Source of the DNA: Terrisporobacter vanillatitrophus
GTDB lineage: Bacteria; Bacillota; Clostridia; Peptostreptococcales; Peptostreptococcaceae
Direction: 5' to 3'
Assembly (NCBI RefSeq): GCF_051148895.1
Contig: NZ_CP154625.1
Coordinates: forward strand, 2,108,001 to 2,172,000
DNA: 64,000 nucleotides
Below the pieces are notes generated by a model that was not told the DNA's origin, made no database searches, and saw nothing but the letters and a program-made list of their open reading frames with translations. Positions 35,731 through 44,065 of this stretch are shown here, piece by piece. Positions within the stretch are counted from its first letter, which is position 1; each line of letters opens with the position of its first letter. Both the position numbers and the translations under genes were made by a program.

Positions 35731-36879
35731 TTAAGCGAAATGTCCCGAGAAAATTAACAAACCAAAACATGCTATATGGAATGTTATAACTATTTGTACA
35801 ATCTCAAACCATTTTTCTTTCTTGTGTTTTTTGTAAAACTTTGATTTTTTCTGATATATATCAGTTCCTACAAGCACTAGACCTTGGTATAGTCCGTATA
35901 GGATGTAATACCATGTAAGTCCATGCCAAACTCCCATAACACCCATTGTAATCATCTGAGATACATGAGATGCTGTAGCTCTCTTTTTGAATCTTTTATT
36001 TCTAATAAACCCAATAGTGAATCTAGAAAAAATATAATCACCAAACCATCTTGATAAACTTATATGCCATCTTGTCCAAAACTCTTTCATGTCCTTACTT
36101 ATAAATGGTTTATTAAAGTTGTCTGGTGCATGTATTCCAAAAATATAACTAGTACCTACTGCAAATAAACTATATCCTCCAAAGTCAAAGAATAAGTATA
36201 AGCTATATGCATACATGTAGTTTATAGCATTTACAAAACTTAATTTTGGCGGTATATGGCTCATCCAAAGTATGTTTATTAAAAATGCTATTACAAATTT
36301 ATATCCAATTCCCATAAATATTTTTTTAATTCCTGGGATTAAATAATCATTTATATATTCTTCTCGTGGTATTTTTTTCTCCAACTCTTGTTCAAATCTT
36401 CTAGATCTGTCTATAGGACCAGAACTTAGTGTTGGGAAAAATAATACAAAATATAGCATGGTCCAAATATTAACTTCCTTTATTGCTCCATCATAAATTT
36501 CAATTACCATTTGTATAGTTCTAAAGTTTAAATAAGATATTCCTATAAATCCTATAAGACCTAAAGATGTAAATGGTGAAATTTTATTGATTATTATTGG
36601 AAGCATGGAAGAAAATAAAAATAATCTATATATAAGTTTGCTATCTGTTTTCTTTCTTACATATTCATATCCTTTAACTACTATAACTTCCCATATTATA
36701 AATCCTATTAAATATGAAAGTCTAACGTTTACACCTACAATTAAAATTATCATGAAAACTGTTGCTATCATTCCATAATATTTTATATTTTTTTCTTTGA
36801 GTCCTAAAACTATTGCAGGTATTGCAGTTAATAGTAATATATAAAGATAAAAATAATCTCCATATTGTGAAAATGTCAT
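35731..36879 (-). CDS. dltB: D-alanyl transfer MBOAT protein DltB
   Basis: 382 residues, a multi-spanning MBOAT acyltransferase. The catalytic His is in MGVWHGLTWYYILYG; NFRTIQMVIEIYDG and FWTRWHISLSRWFGDYIF are family landmarks. It moves D-Ala from DltC across the membrane. Its ATG overlaps the dltA stop (TAATG), so translation is coupled. Confidence 0.95.
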   Translation of the reverse strand: MTFSQYGDYFYLYILLLTAIPAIVLGLKEKNIKYYGMIATVFMIILIVGVNVRLSYLIGFIIWEVIVVKGYEYVRKKTDSKLIYRLFLFSSMLPIIINKISPFTSLGLIGFIGISYLNFRTIQMVIEIYDGAIKEVNIWTMLYFVLFFPTLSSGPIDRSRRFEQELEKKIPREEYINDYLIPGIKKIFMGIGYKFVIAFLINILWMSHIPPKLSFVNAINYMYAYSLYLFFDFGGYSLFAVGTSYIFGIHAPDNFNKPFISKDMKEFWTRWHISLSRWFGDYIFSRFTIGFIRNKRFKKRATASHVSQMITMGVMGVWHGLTWYYILYGLYQGLVLVGTDIYQKKSKFYKKHKKEKWFEIVQIVITFHIACFGLLIFSGHFA

Positions 36880-38393
36880 TAATTATCCTCCATTAGTTTC
36901 TTTCTATCTATTTTTCCATTTGTATTTGTTGGAAAGTCTTCTATAATTTTTATAGTTCTTGGTACCATATATGAAGGAATATATTTATTTAATTCTTTTT
37001 TTATTGCTATACCCTTTTTCATATTGCTTAGTTCATTATCTTCTTTTAGCTGAACTATTCCTTTTAAATAAGCAATTTTTTCATCTTTGTAAATAGGGAT
37101 AACTATTGCATTGTTTACATTCTCAACTTTTCTTAAATTACTTTCAATATCTTCAATTTCTATTCTAAAACCATTTAATTTTATTTGAAAATCTACTCTA
37201 CCACAGTAATATATATTTCCATTTAACATGTATCCTTTGTCACCTGTTTTATAGGCTCTATGCTTAGCATTATCTATTTCATCATAGAAAAATGATTCAT
37301 TTGTCTTTTCTGCATTGTTAAAATATCCTTTTGAAACAGAAGGTCCTATTATGATAATTTCACCTTTTTCTCCTTCTTTAACTTCATTTCCATTATCGTC
37401 TACTATTTTTATTTTACAGTTTGACATAGGATATCCAACAGGAAGACTTTTCTCATCATTTATTAATTCATAAGACATATCATTTACACTAACACCAACT
37501 GTAGCTTCTGTTGGTCCATATCCATTTATCACTCTTGTATTTGGGAATCTATCTAGTAATTCCTTAGCTAAGCTTTTAGGAAGAGTCTCTCCTATAAATA
37601 TCATTGATTCAAGATTGCCTAACATGTTACTATCAAAATCTTTTTCTGTTGCACAAACGCCCGCAAAGGATGGTGTAGAAACCCATACAGATATATTTGA
37701 TTTTTTTAATTGACTAAACAATTCTTTGTAATCAGCTAGTACTTTCTTTGATAAGGAGAATAAAGTTGCTCCGTGTACTAAAGCTGGATATATGGAAGTT
37801 ACTGATAAATCAAAAGAATATGCTGCTTGATTCATTATTACTTTTTCACTTCCATCAATTTTTAAATATGGGCTTATCCAATTTACAAAACTATCTAAGT
37901 TGTTTGAACTTATTTGTACACCTTTTGGTTTTCCTGTACTTCCTGAAGTAAATAAAATATAGGCATTTTCATCATCTTTTACCCAGTTTTCTTTTGCTAT
38001 TGTTTTGTTTTCATATTTTTTTATTATTTCTTTTAGTTTATCTTCGTTTATTACATTTAAATGACCAAAATCTGTTTCTTCACTAAAGTTAAATAATACC
38101 TTAGGTGAAACTTCTTTTGTAATATCAAATACTCTTTCCATTGGTAAGCTTATATCTAGTGGAATGTAAGCTCTCCCAGATTTTAAAGCTCCTATCATAC
38201 ATGGCATTATCATATTTTCTTTGTTTCCATAAATAACTATGGGTGTATCTTCATCTTTATATATATCTTTTAAGTATAGCGCAATAGCTTCTGAATACTT
38301 TTCTAAATCATCGTATGTAAGTTTTTCATCATTGCATATTAATGCAACTCTATCTGTAGTAGAATATTTTTTTATTCCTTCAATAATTTTCAT
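36879..38393 (-). CDS. dltA: D-alanine:DltC ligase DltA
   Basis: 504 residues, an adenylate-forming enzyme. P-loop ILFTSGSTGKPKGVQ, NGYGPTEATVGVS and the late YKTGDKG and NGKIDRKKL (catalytic Lys) are present. It activates D-Ala with ATP and loads DltC. GGGAGATTTC precedes the ATG. It follows the tiny dltX gene. Confidence 0.95.
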   Translation of the reverse strand: MKIIEGIKKYSTTDRVALICNDEKLTYDDLEKYSEAIALYLKDIYKDEDTPIVIYGNKENMIMPCMIGALKSGRAYIPLDISLPMERVFDITKEVSPKVLFNFSEETDFGHLNVINEDKLKEIIKKYENKTIAKENWVKDDENAYILFTSGSTGKPKGVQISSNNLDSFVNWISPYLKIDGSEKVIMNQAAYSFDLSVTSIYPALVHGATLFSLSKKVLADYKELFSQLKKSNISVWVSTPSFAGVCATEKDFDSNMLGNLESMIFIGETLPKSLAKELLDRFPNTRVINGYGPTEATVGVSVNDMSYELINDEKSLPVGYPMSNCKIKIVDDNGNEVKEGEKGEIIIIGPSVSKGYFNNAEKTNESFFYDEIDNAKHRAYKTGDKGYMLNGNIYYCGRVDFQIKLNGFRIEIEDIESNLRKVENVNNAIVIPIYKDEKIAYLKGIVQLKEDNELSNMKKGIAIKKELNKYIPSYMVPRTIKIIEDFPTNTNGKIDRKKLMEDN

Positions 38394-38411
38394 GTGAAAT
38401 CTCCCTTTTAT

Positions 38412-38510
38412 TTAGAACTCATTGTATATAAATGGTAAGTCTTTAAATGAAGTAAATGTGAATACTAATATGGCTGCAACTATTATTACTGTAAATGTAG
38501 CGCTCATCAT
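38412..38510 (-). CDS. dltX: DltX microprotein (32 aa)
   Basis: A 32-residue single-pass membrane peptide, MMSATFTVIIVAAILVF... ending in the sequence LPFIYNEF. The C-terminal FIYNEF is the DltX hallmark; this motif contacts DltB/DltD in D-Ala transfer. It lies in the gap between dltD and dltA, exactly where a dltX gene is expected in a rearranged dlt order (in Bacilli dltX precedes dltA). The ATG at 38510 has no strong ribosome binding site; a TTG at 38531, inside the dltD end, would add seven residues (MTKNKYL) in frame. Either start gives one TM helix. Confidence 0.85.
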   Translation of the reverse strand: MMSATFTVIIVAAILVFTFTSFKDLPFIYNEF

Positions 38511-38517
38511 TAAGTAC

Positions 38518-39714
38518 TTATTTTTGGTCAAATTCTTTATATAACTTCTCACAAACATCCACCCAACCTTTCGTTCCAAGATGCATTACATCTCGTAAAT
38601 AGTACTTTTCCTTTTCTTTATCTCTAAGGTCCATAACTTTAAAGCCTTTTGATTTTGCAATACTTTGTGCTTTATCATAAAACTCATGTCTTTCAATTTG
38701 TGAAATACCAGTAACATTATAAAACTTATCCATAGCTGGTAGCATTATAATCACAGGTTTTATTCCTAAATCTCTGCAAACATCTAGAGTAAGTTGATAA
38801 TCATCAAACTCTTTTGATTCAAGAAGATTTACATCTTTATATTTGTTTTTTACTTTATTTAAATTTTTACCAAAATTCTTTTTATAGTAGATTTTATCTA
38901 TACATAAATCGTTATCTCCAACTCTTTTTTTTGCATCTTTAATGGCTTTTTCTTTTTCCATCTTCCAATTTATAGGTTTCTTAGGTTCTAGCTTTTTATC
39001 TTTTTGTGATGATAAAACTACTAAGTGTTTATATAAAGTACCTTTTTCTTTAAGCTTCACTGCGTATTTTCTAGTTTCAAAATAAGGTTTTAAAAGTACT
39101 TTTTCTATATTTGATAGTAATGAATCAGAAGTATATAAGCTAGCATATACAGCTTCTGATTTGTATTCATCTGAATCTGCTAGTAATTTACTCGATCTAT
39201 TAGCAAATTTGTTTTTATTTTCCTGTGAAATTTCTGGATTAGTTAAAAACTCATAAAATTGAGTAGGTGAAAATCTAGTTTGATAATGGTGAGGTGTAAC
39301 TCCGCTTTTATCCATAAACCACTGCATAGAAATTAATAAAACAACTTTCTTATCTTTTACGTCGGGGTTAAAACTTCCTAATGATGCAGCATCCTGTAAA
39401 CTTTGAGTATATGCTCTTCCTATTGTAACTACACCATTTTTCTTTCTGTTAGTATTAAAATAGTAAGTTGGGTGTTGCTTTGTTGAATGGCTTAATTCTG
39501 ACGAACCTAACATCATAATATTATCTTTTTCTATAAAATGATTATTAGCAATTGTTCCTTTATCTTTTACATCACTTAATGCATCATTCATTATTGGCAT
39601 TAAATCTTTTTCTTTAAGCATATAATCTATTTCCTTATCAAGGAATTTATTTAATCCACATAAAAATATACCACCAATCACTAATGGTATAATAAAATAA
39701 CCTAATTTCTTCAT
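38518..39714 (-). CDS. dltD: D-alanyl-lipoteichoic acid transfer protein DltD
   Basis: 398 residues. One N-terminal membrane anchor (~5-22: FIIPLVIGGIFLCGL) precedes an SGNH-type extracytoplasmic domain with the nucleophile Ser in MLGSSELSH and a late DVMHLGTKGW holding the Asp/His. It catalyses D-Ala transfer onto teichoic acid outside the cell. It is the first gene here, giving dltD-X-A-B-C, the order seen in Clostridioides-type operons rather than the dltA-first order of Bacilli. D-alanylation lowers surface charge and gives resistance to cationic peptides. Confidence 0.93.
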   Translation of the reverse strand: MKKLGYFIIPLVIGGIFLCGLNKFLDKEIDYMLKEKDLMPIMNDALSDVKDKGTIANNHFIEKDNIMMLGSSELSHSTKQHPTYYFNTNRKKNGVVTIGRAYTQSLQDAASLGSFNPDVKDKKVVLLISMQWFMDKSGVTPHHYQTRFSPTQFYEFLTNPEISQENKNKFANRSSKLLADSDEYKSEAVYASLYTSDSLLSNIEKVLLKPYFETRKYAVKLKEKGTLYKHLVVLSSQKDKKLEPKKPINWKMEKEKAIKDAKKRVGDNDLCIDKIYYKKNFGKNLNKVKNKYKDVNLLESKEFDDYQLTLDVCRDLGIKPVIIMLPAMDKFYNVTGISQIERHEFYDKAQSIAKSKGFKVMDLRDKEKEKYYLRDVMHLGTKGWVDVCEKLYKEFDQK

Positions 39715-40050
39715 AATTTAATCTTTAATCTCCTCTAAAAAATTGCTAAAAAATATCTGTATTTCATCCACCATTTTTTTCCTTATTTCAAGTTTTAATA
39801 TAACTAAGTGTAAATATGTTGTCAACAAAATGGGTGGTATTGTCATATTACATTTTCGTAATATTATTAACAAAACTTTTTGTAACCATTGTAATTACTA
39901 GGTTTTATCATATTTTTCACAGGTGTCAAAGTTTCTTATAAAAAACTCGAATTATTTACTTTTGTAACATAATTTGCTTATAAAAAAGAGCGAATATATT
40001 CATATATATTCACTCATTTTTTCATTATTTTATTTAATATATTTTATAAA
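39715..40050. other. 336-bp intergenic region upstream of the dlt operon
   Basis: No gene. It holds the leader and promoter of dltD and, at its right end, the terminator of the nitroreductase gene (39983-40015). It is very AT-rich; I could not single out one convincing -35/-10 pair. Confidence 0.5.
39983..40015 (-). terminator. Terminator after nitroreductase 1
   Basis: The stem gagtgaatata / tatattcgctc (one G-T pair) runs into TTTTTT on the minus strand. Confidence 0.75.
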
Positions 40051-40860
40051 CTATATAGAACAATATCCTACTATTTTATAGTCGTCTGGGATTTTGTAAT
40101 CCTTATTTAAACTTCCCACATACCATTTAGAGTCAAACATTGTTGTATCTATTATTAAGCTGAAATAAAGCATTGCTATTCCTGTATCTATACTACCTTC
40201 ATAATCACTGCTAAAATCACCTGTTTTAACTGCTAATATAACTTTTCCACCGTGGATAATAAATCTCCATGGTTGTCTATTAAGACTTGATGGTGCCATT
40301 CTAGCATAAGAAAATGCATCAAGAAGAGATCTTTCTTCTAATTCAGTAACACTTGCATTATTTCCCCACTCATCCATGAATACGATTTCTTCCACACCTA
40401 ATCTGTCTGACGTACTTTTCTTTTTACTATTTCTATCATCTTCGTATCCTAAAGCAATTATAGCTGTAACTTCTTTATCACTTGAAATATTTAGTTTTTC
40501 TTTTATTGATTTGTTATCTTTAAAAGTTATCCAACAAGAATCTATTCCCATAGCACTGGCTTTTAATATTAGTCTTTCTCCAATATATCCACTATTTTCT
40601 ATATAACCTTCTTTCACATCTGAAAGTATTATAATGTAGTTTGGTGCTTGGATTAAATATCCGTTGTATCCTGCTATTTCGTTTATGTTTTCATAAAAAT
40701 CTTTAAAGTCATACATTTTTATTTCAACTTTAATTTCAGGAAGTAATTTTTTAGAGTTTTCTATATAATTTTCTATTTCCTTGAAATATTTTGTATCTAT
40801 ACTTGTATCCTTAAAGTCTCGTACTGATTTTCTATTTAATATAAGCTTTTTGTAATCCAT
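40051..40860 (-). CDS. Nitroreductase-family protein (TM1586-like)
   Basis: 269 residues. It opens LILNRKSVRDFKDTSID, the FMN-binding nitroreductase start, but is longer than simple nitroreductases and has a second segment (YARMAPSSLNRQPWRFIIH) with the classical N-RQPW motif in the C-terminal half. This inverted or duplicated layout is that of the TM1586-type family (PF14512). It is expected to bind FMN and reduce unknown substrates with NAD(P)H. AGGGGGAATA precedes the ATG. Not obviously in an operon. Confidence 0.78.
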   Translation of the reverse strand: MDYKKLILNRKSVRDFKDTSIDTKYFKEIENYIENSKKLLPEIKVEIKMYDFKDFYENINEIAGYNGYLIQAPNYIIILSDVKEGYIENSGYIGERLILKASAMGIDSCWITFKDNKSIKEKLNISSDKEVTAIIALGYEDDRNSKKKSTSDRLGVEEIVFMDEWGNNASVTELEERSLLDAFSYARMAPSSLNRQPWRFIIHGGKVILAVKTGDFSSDYEGSIDTGIAMLYFSLIIDTTMFDSKWYVGSLNKDYKIPDDYKIVGYCSI

Positions 40861-40956
40861 AATATATTCCCCCTCTTAAATTATCATTTATACTGTATTA
40901 CATATATACCCATATTATGGTTTTTTAATTATTTTTTATATTTTATTTATCATAAT

Positions 40957-41292
40957 TTATGCTTTTACTAATATATTAAATAATTTAACATCCGTTAAAG
41001 CCTCTATACCATATTCTATGTCAGCTTCCAAGGCAATTATATCACCTTGGTTTATTATGGTTTCATCATTTTCATTATATAAAACTTTAGCACTTCCTTC
41101 TATCATTACAAAGAGTGTTTCCATTTCATAATACTCTTTGTCTATGTTTTCTCCACTGGCAAAAGAGAAAAATCTTATCTCACAATTATCATTATCTATT
41201 AATGCCTTGCTTGCTATGGTATTTCCTGTATGGCTTATCATATTTGTCATGGCAATGGCCTCAAAAGGTTTTATATTTCTTAGATATCTCAT
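40957..41292 (-). CDS. Small cupin protein (downstream of pair)
   Basis: 111 residues, a single cupin barrel. ISHTGNTIASKALIDND and EMETLFVMIEGSAKVLYN hold the loop positions of cupin motif 1, though metal-binding His are sparse: the usual HxH is absent and only scattered acidic residues remain. The end GIEALTDVKLFNILVKA is like that of its upstream neighbour. It starts 3 bases after the neighbour's stop (GAGGCC site), so the two are coupled and perhaps form a heteromer. Function unknown. Confidence 0.75.
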   Translation of the reverse strand: MRYLRNIKPFEAIAMTNMISHTGNTIASKALIDNDNCEIRFFSFASGENIDKEYYEMETLFVMIEGSAKVLYNENDETIINQGDIIALEADIEYGIEALTDVKLFNILVKA

Positions 41293-41295
41293 AAT

Positions 41296-41637
41296 TTAGG
41301 CCTCTTTAACAAGTATTAAAAGCATTTTCATATCTTCTATTGCAGTTACTTGGTGTTGTATATTGGCAGGCATTAAAACGAATTGACCTTTTGTAGCTTC
41401 CATAGTTTCATCACCTATTTTCACCCTTGCCACACCTTGATGTATATATATTAATGCATCTCCTTTCGCAGCATGAGGACCTACACCTTCTCCTTTGCCA
41501 AAGGCCAATAAAGTCACTCCAACACCCTTTTTCTGAGCTAAAGTTACAGTTTCTATTTGTCCTTCTTTACAACTTACTAGACTATCGAAGTCTATTGATT
41601 TTCCTCTTTCTATATTTTTTATTAATTCTTCCATCAT
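41296..41637 (-). CDS. Small cupin protein (upstream of pair)
   Basis: 113 residues. Cupin motifs are clear: GPHAAKGDALIYIHQGVARVKIGDE and FVLMPANIQHQVTAIED, which include His and Glu/Asp residues that could bind a metal. A 25-residue helix comes first (LIKNIERGKSIDFDSLV). This type is common in clostridia as a cytoplasmic cupin of unknown substrate. AAGGAGAAAG precedes the ATG. It is followed directly by a second, ligand-poor cupin. Confidence 0.8.
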   Translation of the reverse strand: MMEELIKNIERGKSIDFDSLVSCKEGQIETVTLAQKKGVGVTLLAFGKGEGVGPHAAKGDALIYIHQGVARVKIGDETMEATKGQFVLMPANIQHQVTAIEDMKMLLILVKEA

Positions 41638-41813
41638 TCTTTCTCCTTTAAATTAAATATAATTTTATATAATAACTAGGTTTGAATTAAAACATAATTT
41701 TTATAATAATTATCTTTAACTCAACATACTTATTATTTCTTTTGTTTACTATATAAATTCGTTGGAATTTATATTTATACTGCCAATACTTTCTTTTTAC
41801 ATTATGCATTTAT

Positions 41814-42791
41814 TCATATCTGTATGTAATTAACTTTTTCATTATTATGAATATAAGAATAAATAATATTAATATAATCAATATAAGATTTATCGTATAA
41901 TACATTATTATTTTTATTTAATTTAAACTTTTCAATTTTATTAATTATTTCATCTTTCTTTTCTTCGTCAAACTCATTTATATTAATAATCTGTGAATAC
42001 TCTACTTTTACATTATTAATAAAATACAGTTTGTAATTATTTTCATTCATTTTCATCCAAAGTACCAATTTACAGTGATTTCTCAACAAATTAAAGGTAT
42101 TTTGTCTTTCAATTATACTTTTAAGTAATTCCATATTGCTTTTTATTTCCATGGCTTTTTCAAAATTTAGTAAAGATGATTGAGTTATCATTTCATTTTC
42201 CAACTCTTTTATAAAATCATCTTTGCCATCAAAAGTATTCACTAAAATTTTGTAAATCTCTTCATATTTTTCCTTAGTATTTACTCTACAAGGCCCTATA
42301 CATTTTTCAATATTATATCTAATGCACTTTGTTTTTGTGTTGCAAGTTGGCAATTTAAAATAATCTAATAAAAAATCTCTTAAAGTAAATAGTCTTTTAT
42401 TTATGGAAAATGGTCCAAAGTAAGTACTATCTTCATCTTTCTCATCCACAATATCAATTAAATTTAGATTATTAGTATTTAGCTTTATGTATTTATATTT
42501 TTCATAGTTGTTCATTAAAGTGTTGTACATGGGCCTTATATTATGGATATAGTCACATTCCAACAAAAGAGCATCCAACTCTGTATCTGTAGTAATATAG
42601 TCTATATCATTTATGGATTTTACCATTCTCTCGATTTTTCTAGATCTGTTCAGATTTTCTCTAAAATAACTTTTTACACGACTTTTTAAATTTATGGATT
42701 TTCCTACATAAATTATATTGTCATAAGCATCTTTCATTACATAAATACCAGGGCATTCAGGCATTTTATCTATTTTGTCTTTTAAATTCAT
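41814..42791 (-). CDS. UvrC-like GIY-YIG nuclease lacking the second nuclease half
   Basis: 325 residues, against ~600 for UvrC. It keeps the GIY-YIG domain (PGIYVMKDAYDNIIYVGKS ~14-32, then KSYFRENLNRSRK), the linker, the four-Cys cluster region (CNTKTKC, EKCIGPC) and a UVR UvrB-binding segment (LLNFEKAMEIKSNMELL). The RNase H-like endonuclease and HhH domains that make the 5' incision are missing. This is close to the layout of Cho, a UvrC homologue that makes only the 3' incision. AAGAGGAAAAG precedes the ATG. No SOS box was found in its upstream. Confidence 0.8.
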   Translation of the reverse strand: MNLKDKIDKMPECPGIYVMKDAYDNIIYVGKSINLKSRVKSYFRENLNRSRKIERMVKSINDIDYITTDTELDALLLECDYIHNIRPMYNTLMNNYEKYKYIKLNTNNLNLIDIVDEKDEDSTYFGPFSINKRLFTLRDFLLDYFKLPTCNTKTKCIRYNIEKCIGPCRVNTKEKYEEIYKILVNTFDGKDDFIKELENEMITQSSLLNFEKAMEIKSNMELLKSIIERQNTFNLLRNHCKLVLWMKMNENNYKLYFINNVKVEYSQIININEFDEEKKDEIINKIEKFKLNKNNNVLYDKSYIDYINIIYSYIHNNEKVNYIQI

Positions 42792-42829
42792 TAGTCTTTT
42801 CCTCTTGATATTTAGTTCATATTTTCAAA

Positions 42830-43345
42830 TTAAAATTTTTCATAATGAACTTTATCAAAATTCAAATGACTATCATCATAAGGTTTCTTTTCTTCGTCCT
42901 TATGCCCAATAGCTACAAGGGATAAAACTCCGTATTTCTCTGGAATTTGAAGAACCTCTCTAACAGCTTCTTCAGAATCTTTTTCTAGAGATTCTCTTTT
43001 TCTCATTTGAATCCAAGTAGATCCTAGTCCTAATTTTTCCACTTCTAATTGGATTACAATAGAAACTATAGAAGCATCTTCCACCCAAACATCACTTAAA
43101 TCACTATCAGCTATAATAGCAATAACAAGAGGTGCAGTTTTTAGCGGTGAAGTACCATGTTTTTTGCAAGTTTCTAATTGTGAAATTGTTTTCTTATCTT
43201 CAACAACTATCATCTCCACTGGATTTTTCCCCATAGACGAAGGTGCAAATAAGCCAGCCTTTAGTATTTTATTTAAATCTTCTTTTGATACTTTTTCTTC
43301 TGTAAACTTTCTTATACTTCTTCTATTTTTTAATATTTCCAACAT
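42830..43345 (-). CDS. Nitroreductase-family flavoprotein
   Basis: 171 residues, a single-domain nitroreductase. The FMN site is seen in LKNRRSIRKFTEEKVS and AGLFAPSSMGKNPVEMIVV. A GVLSLVAIGHKDEEKKPYD ending is usual. It is expected to be a homodimeric FMN enzyme using NAD(P)H. GGAGGCAAA precedes the ATG. It sits 38 bases upstream of the UvrC-like gene, so they could share a transcript. Confidence 0.88.
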   Translation of the reverse strand: MLEILKNRRSIRKFTEEKVSKEDLNKILKAGLFAPSSMGKNPVEMIVVEDKKTISQLETCKKHGTSPLKTAPLVIAIIADSDLSDVWVEDASIVSIVIQLEVEKLGLGSTWIQMRKRESLEKDSEEAVREVLQIPEKYGVLSLVAIGHKDEEKKPYDDSHLNFDKVHYEKF

Positions 43346-43402
43346 AAATTTGCCTCCATAACTTAATAATTTTTTTATTTTTTATGTAACATGTAGTAAA
43401 TT

Positions 43403-43999
43403 TTAATAATTTACTTTTGTTCTTATTATATGTGAATTAAATATGTTACTGTTTTTAAGCTTAATATTTAATTTGTCACTATTTTCTATTATAGCTACAT
43501 CAGAAGCTTCCAATAATTCACATTTATCATCTATACTTATATTTATTTTTCCTTCTACAATATAAAAAACTTCTGTTAAATTTTCGTATTTATCATTATT
43601 ATCATAATCAATAGTTCTTTCGTTTTCCAAATTTATATGTTCTATTATACCTTCAGTATTTTCATTTAACATTAAATTGAAATCAGTTACTTTTCCATAG
43701 CTTTTAGTGTTCCAATGTCCATAAAAACTGTCTTGGTCAAACTTTTCAAGAGTAATCTCATGATGATTTTCATGTACTAATTTAAGTTTTCCATCTAATA
43801 TCATAATTTTTCTTTTTATATTTGGTAGTTTAGTAAAAGTAGACTCTTCTAAATCAACTTTTGCTGAACTGATTCTAAATTTAAAATTTCTATTTTCATA
43901 AAGTTCATTTTCTGGATAGATATAAAGTTGTGTAGTCGTTCCCCCTGACCACTTACTAGTTAAAAGTTCTTCTTTTTTTATAACTTTAATATAACTCAC
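43403..43999 (-). CDS. HutD/Ves-family cupin protein
   Basis: 198 residues. WSGGTTTQLYIYPE, FKFRISSAKVDLEES and TKLPNIKRKIMILDGKLKL match the HutD family (PF05962), a bicupin fold. HutD has been linked to histidine utilisation in proteobacteria; elsewhere (Ves) the role is unclear. No hut genes are nearby, so the histidine link cannot be inferred here. GTG start at 43999 with AAGGGAGAATATT upstream. Confidence 0.82.
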   Translation of the reverse strand: MSYIKVIKKEELLTSKWSGGTTTQLYIYPENELYENRNFKFRISSAKVDLEESTFTKLPNIKRKIMILDGKLKLVHENHHEITLEKFDQDSFYGHWNTKSYGKVTDFNLMLNENTEGIIEHINLENERTIDYDNNDKYENLTEVFYIVEGKINISIDDKCELLEASDVAIIENSDKLNIKLKNSNIFNSHIIRTKVNY

Positions 44000-44065
44000 A
44001 ATATTCTCCCTTTTATCTATTAAATGATATAATTTATATAAAATAAATTATATCTTCAATTACCC

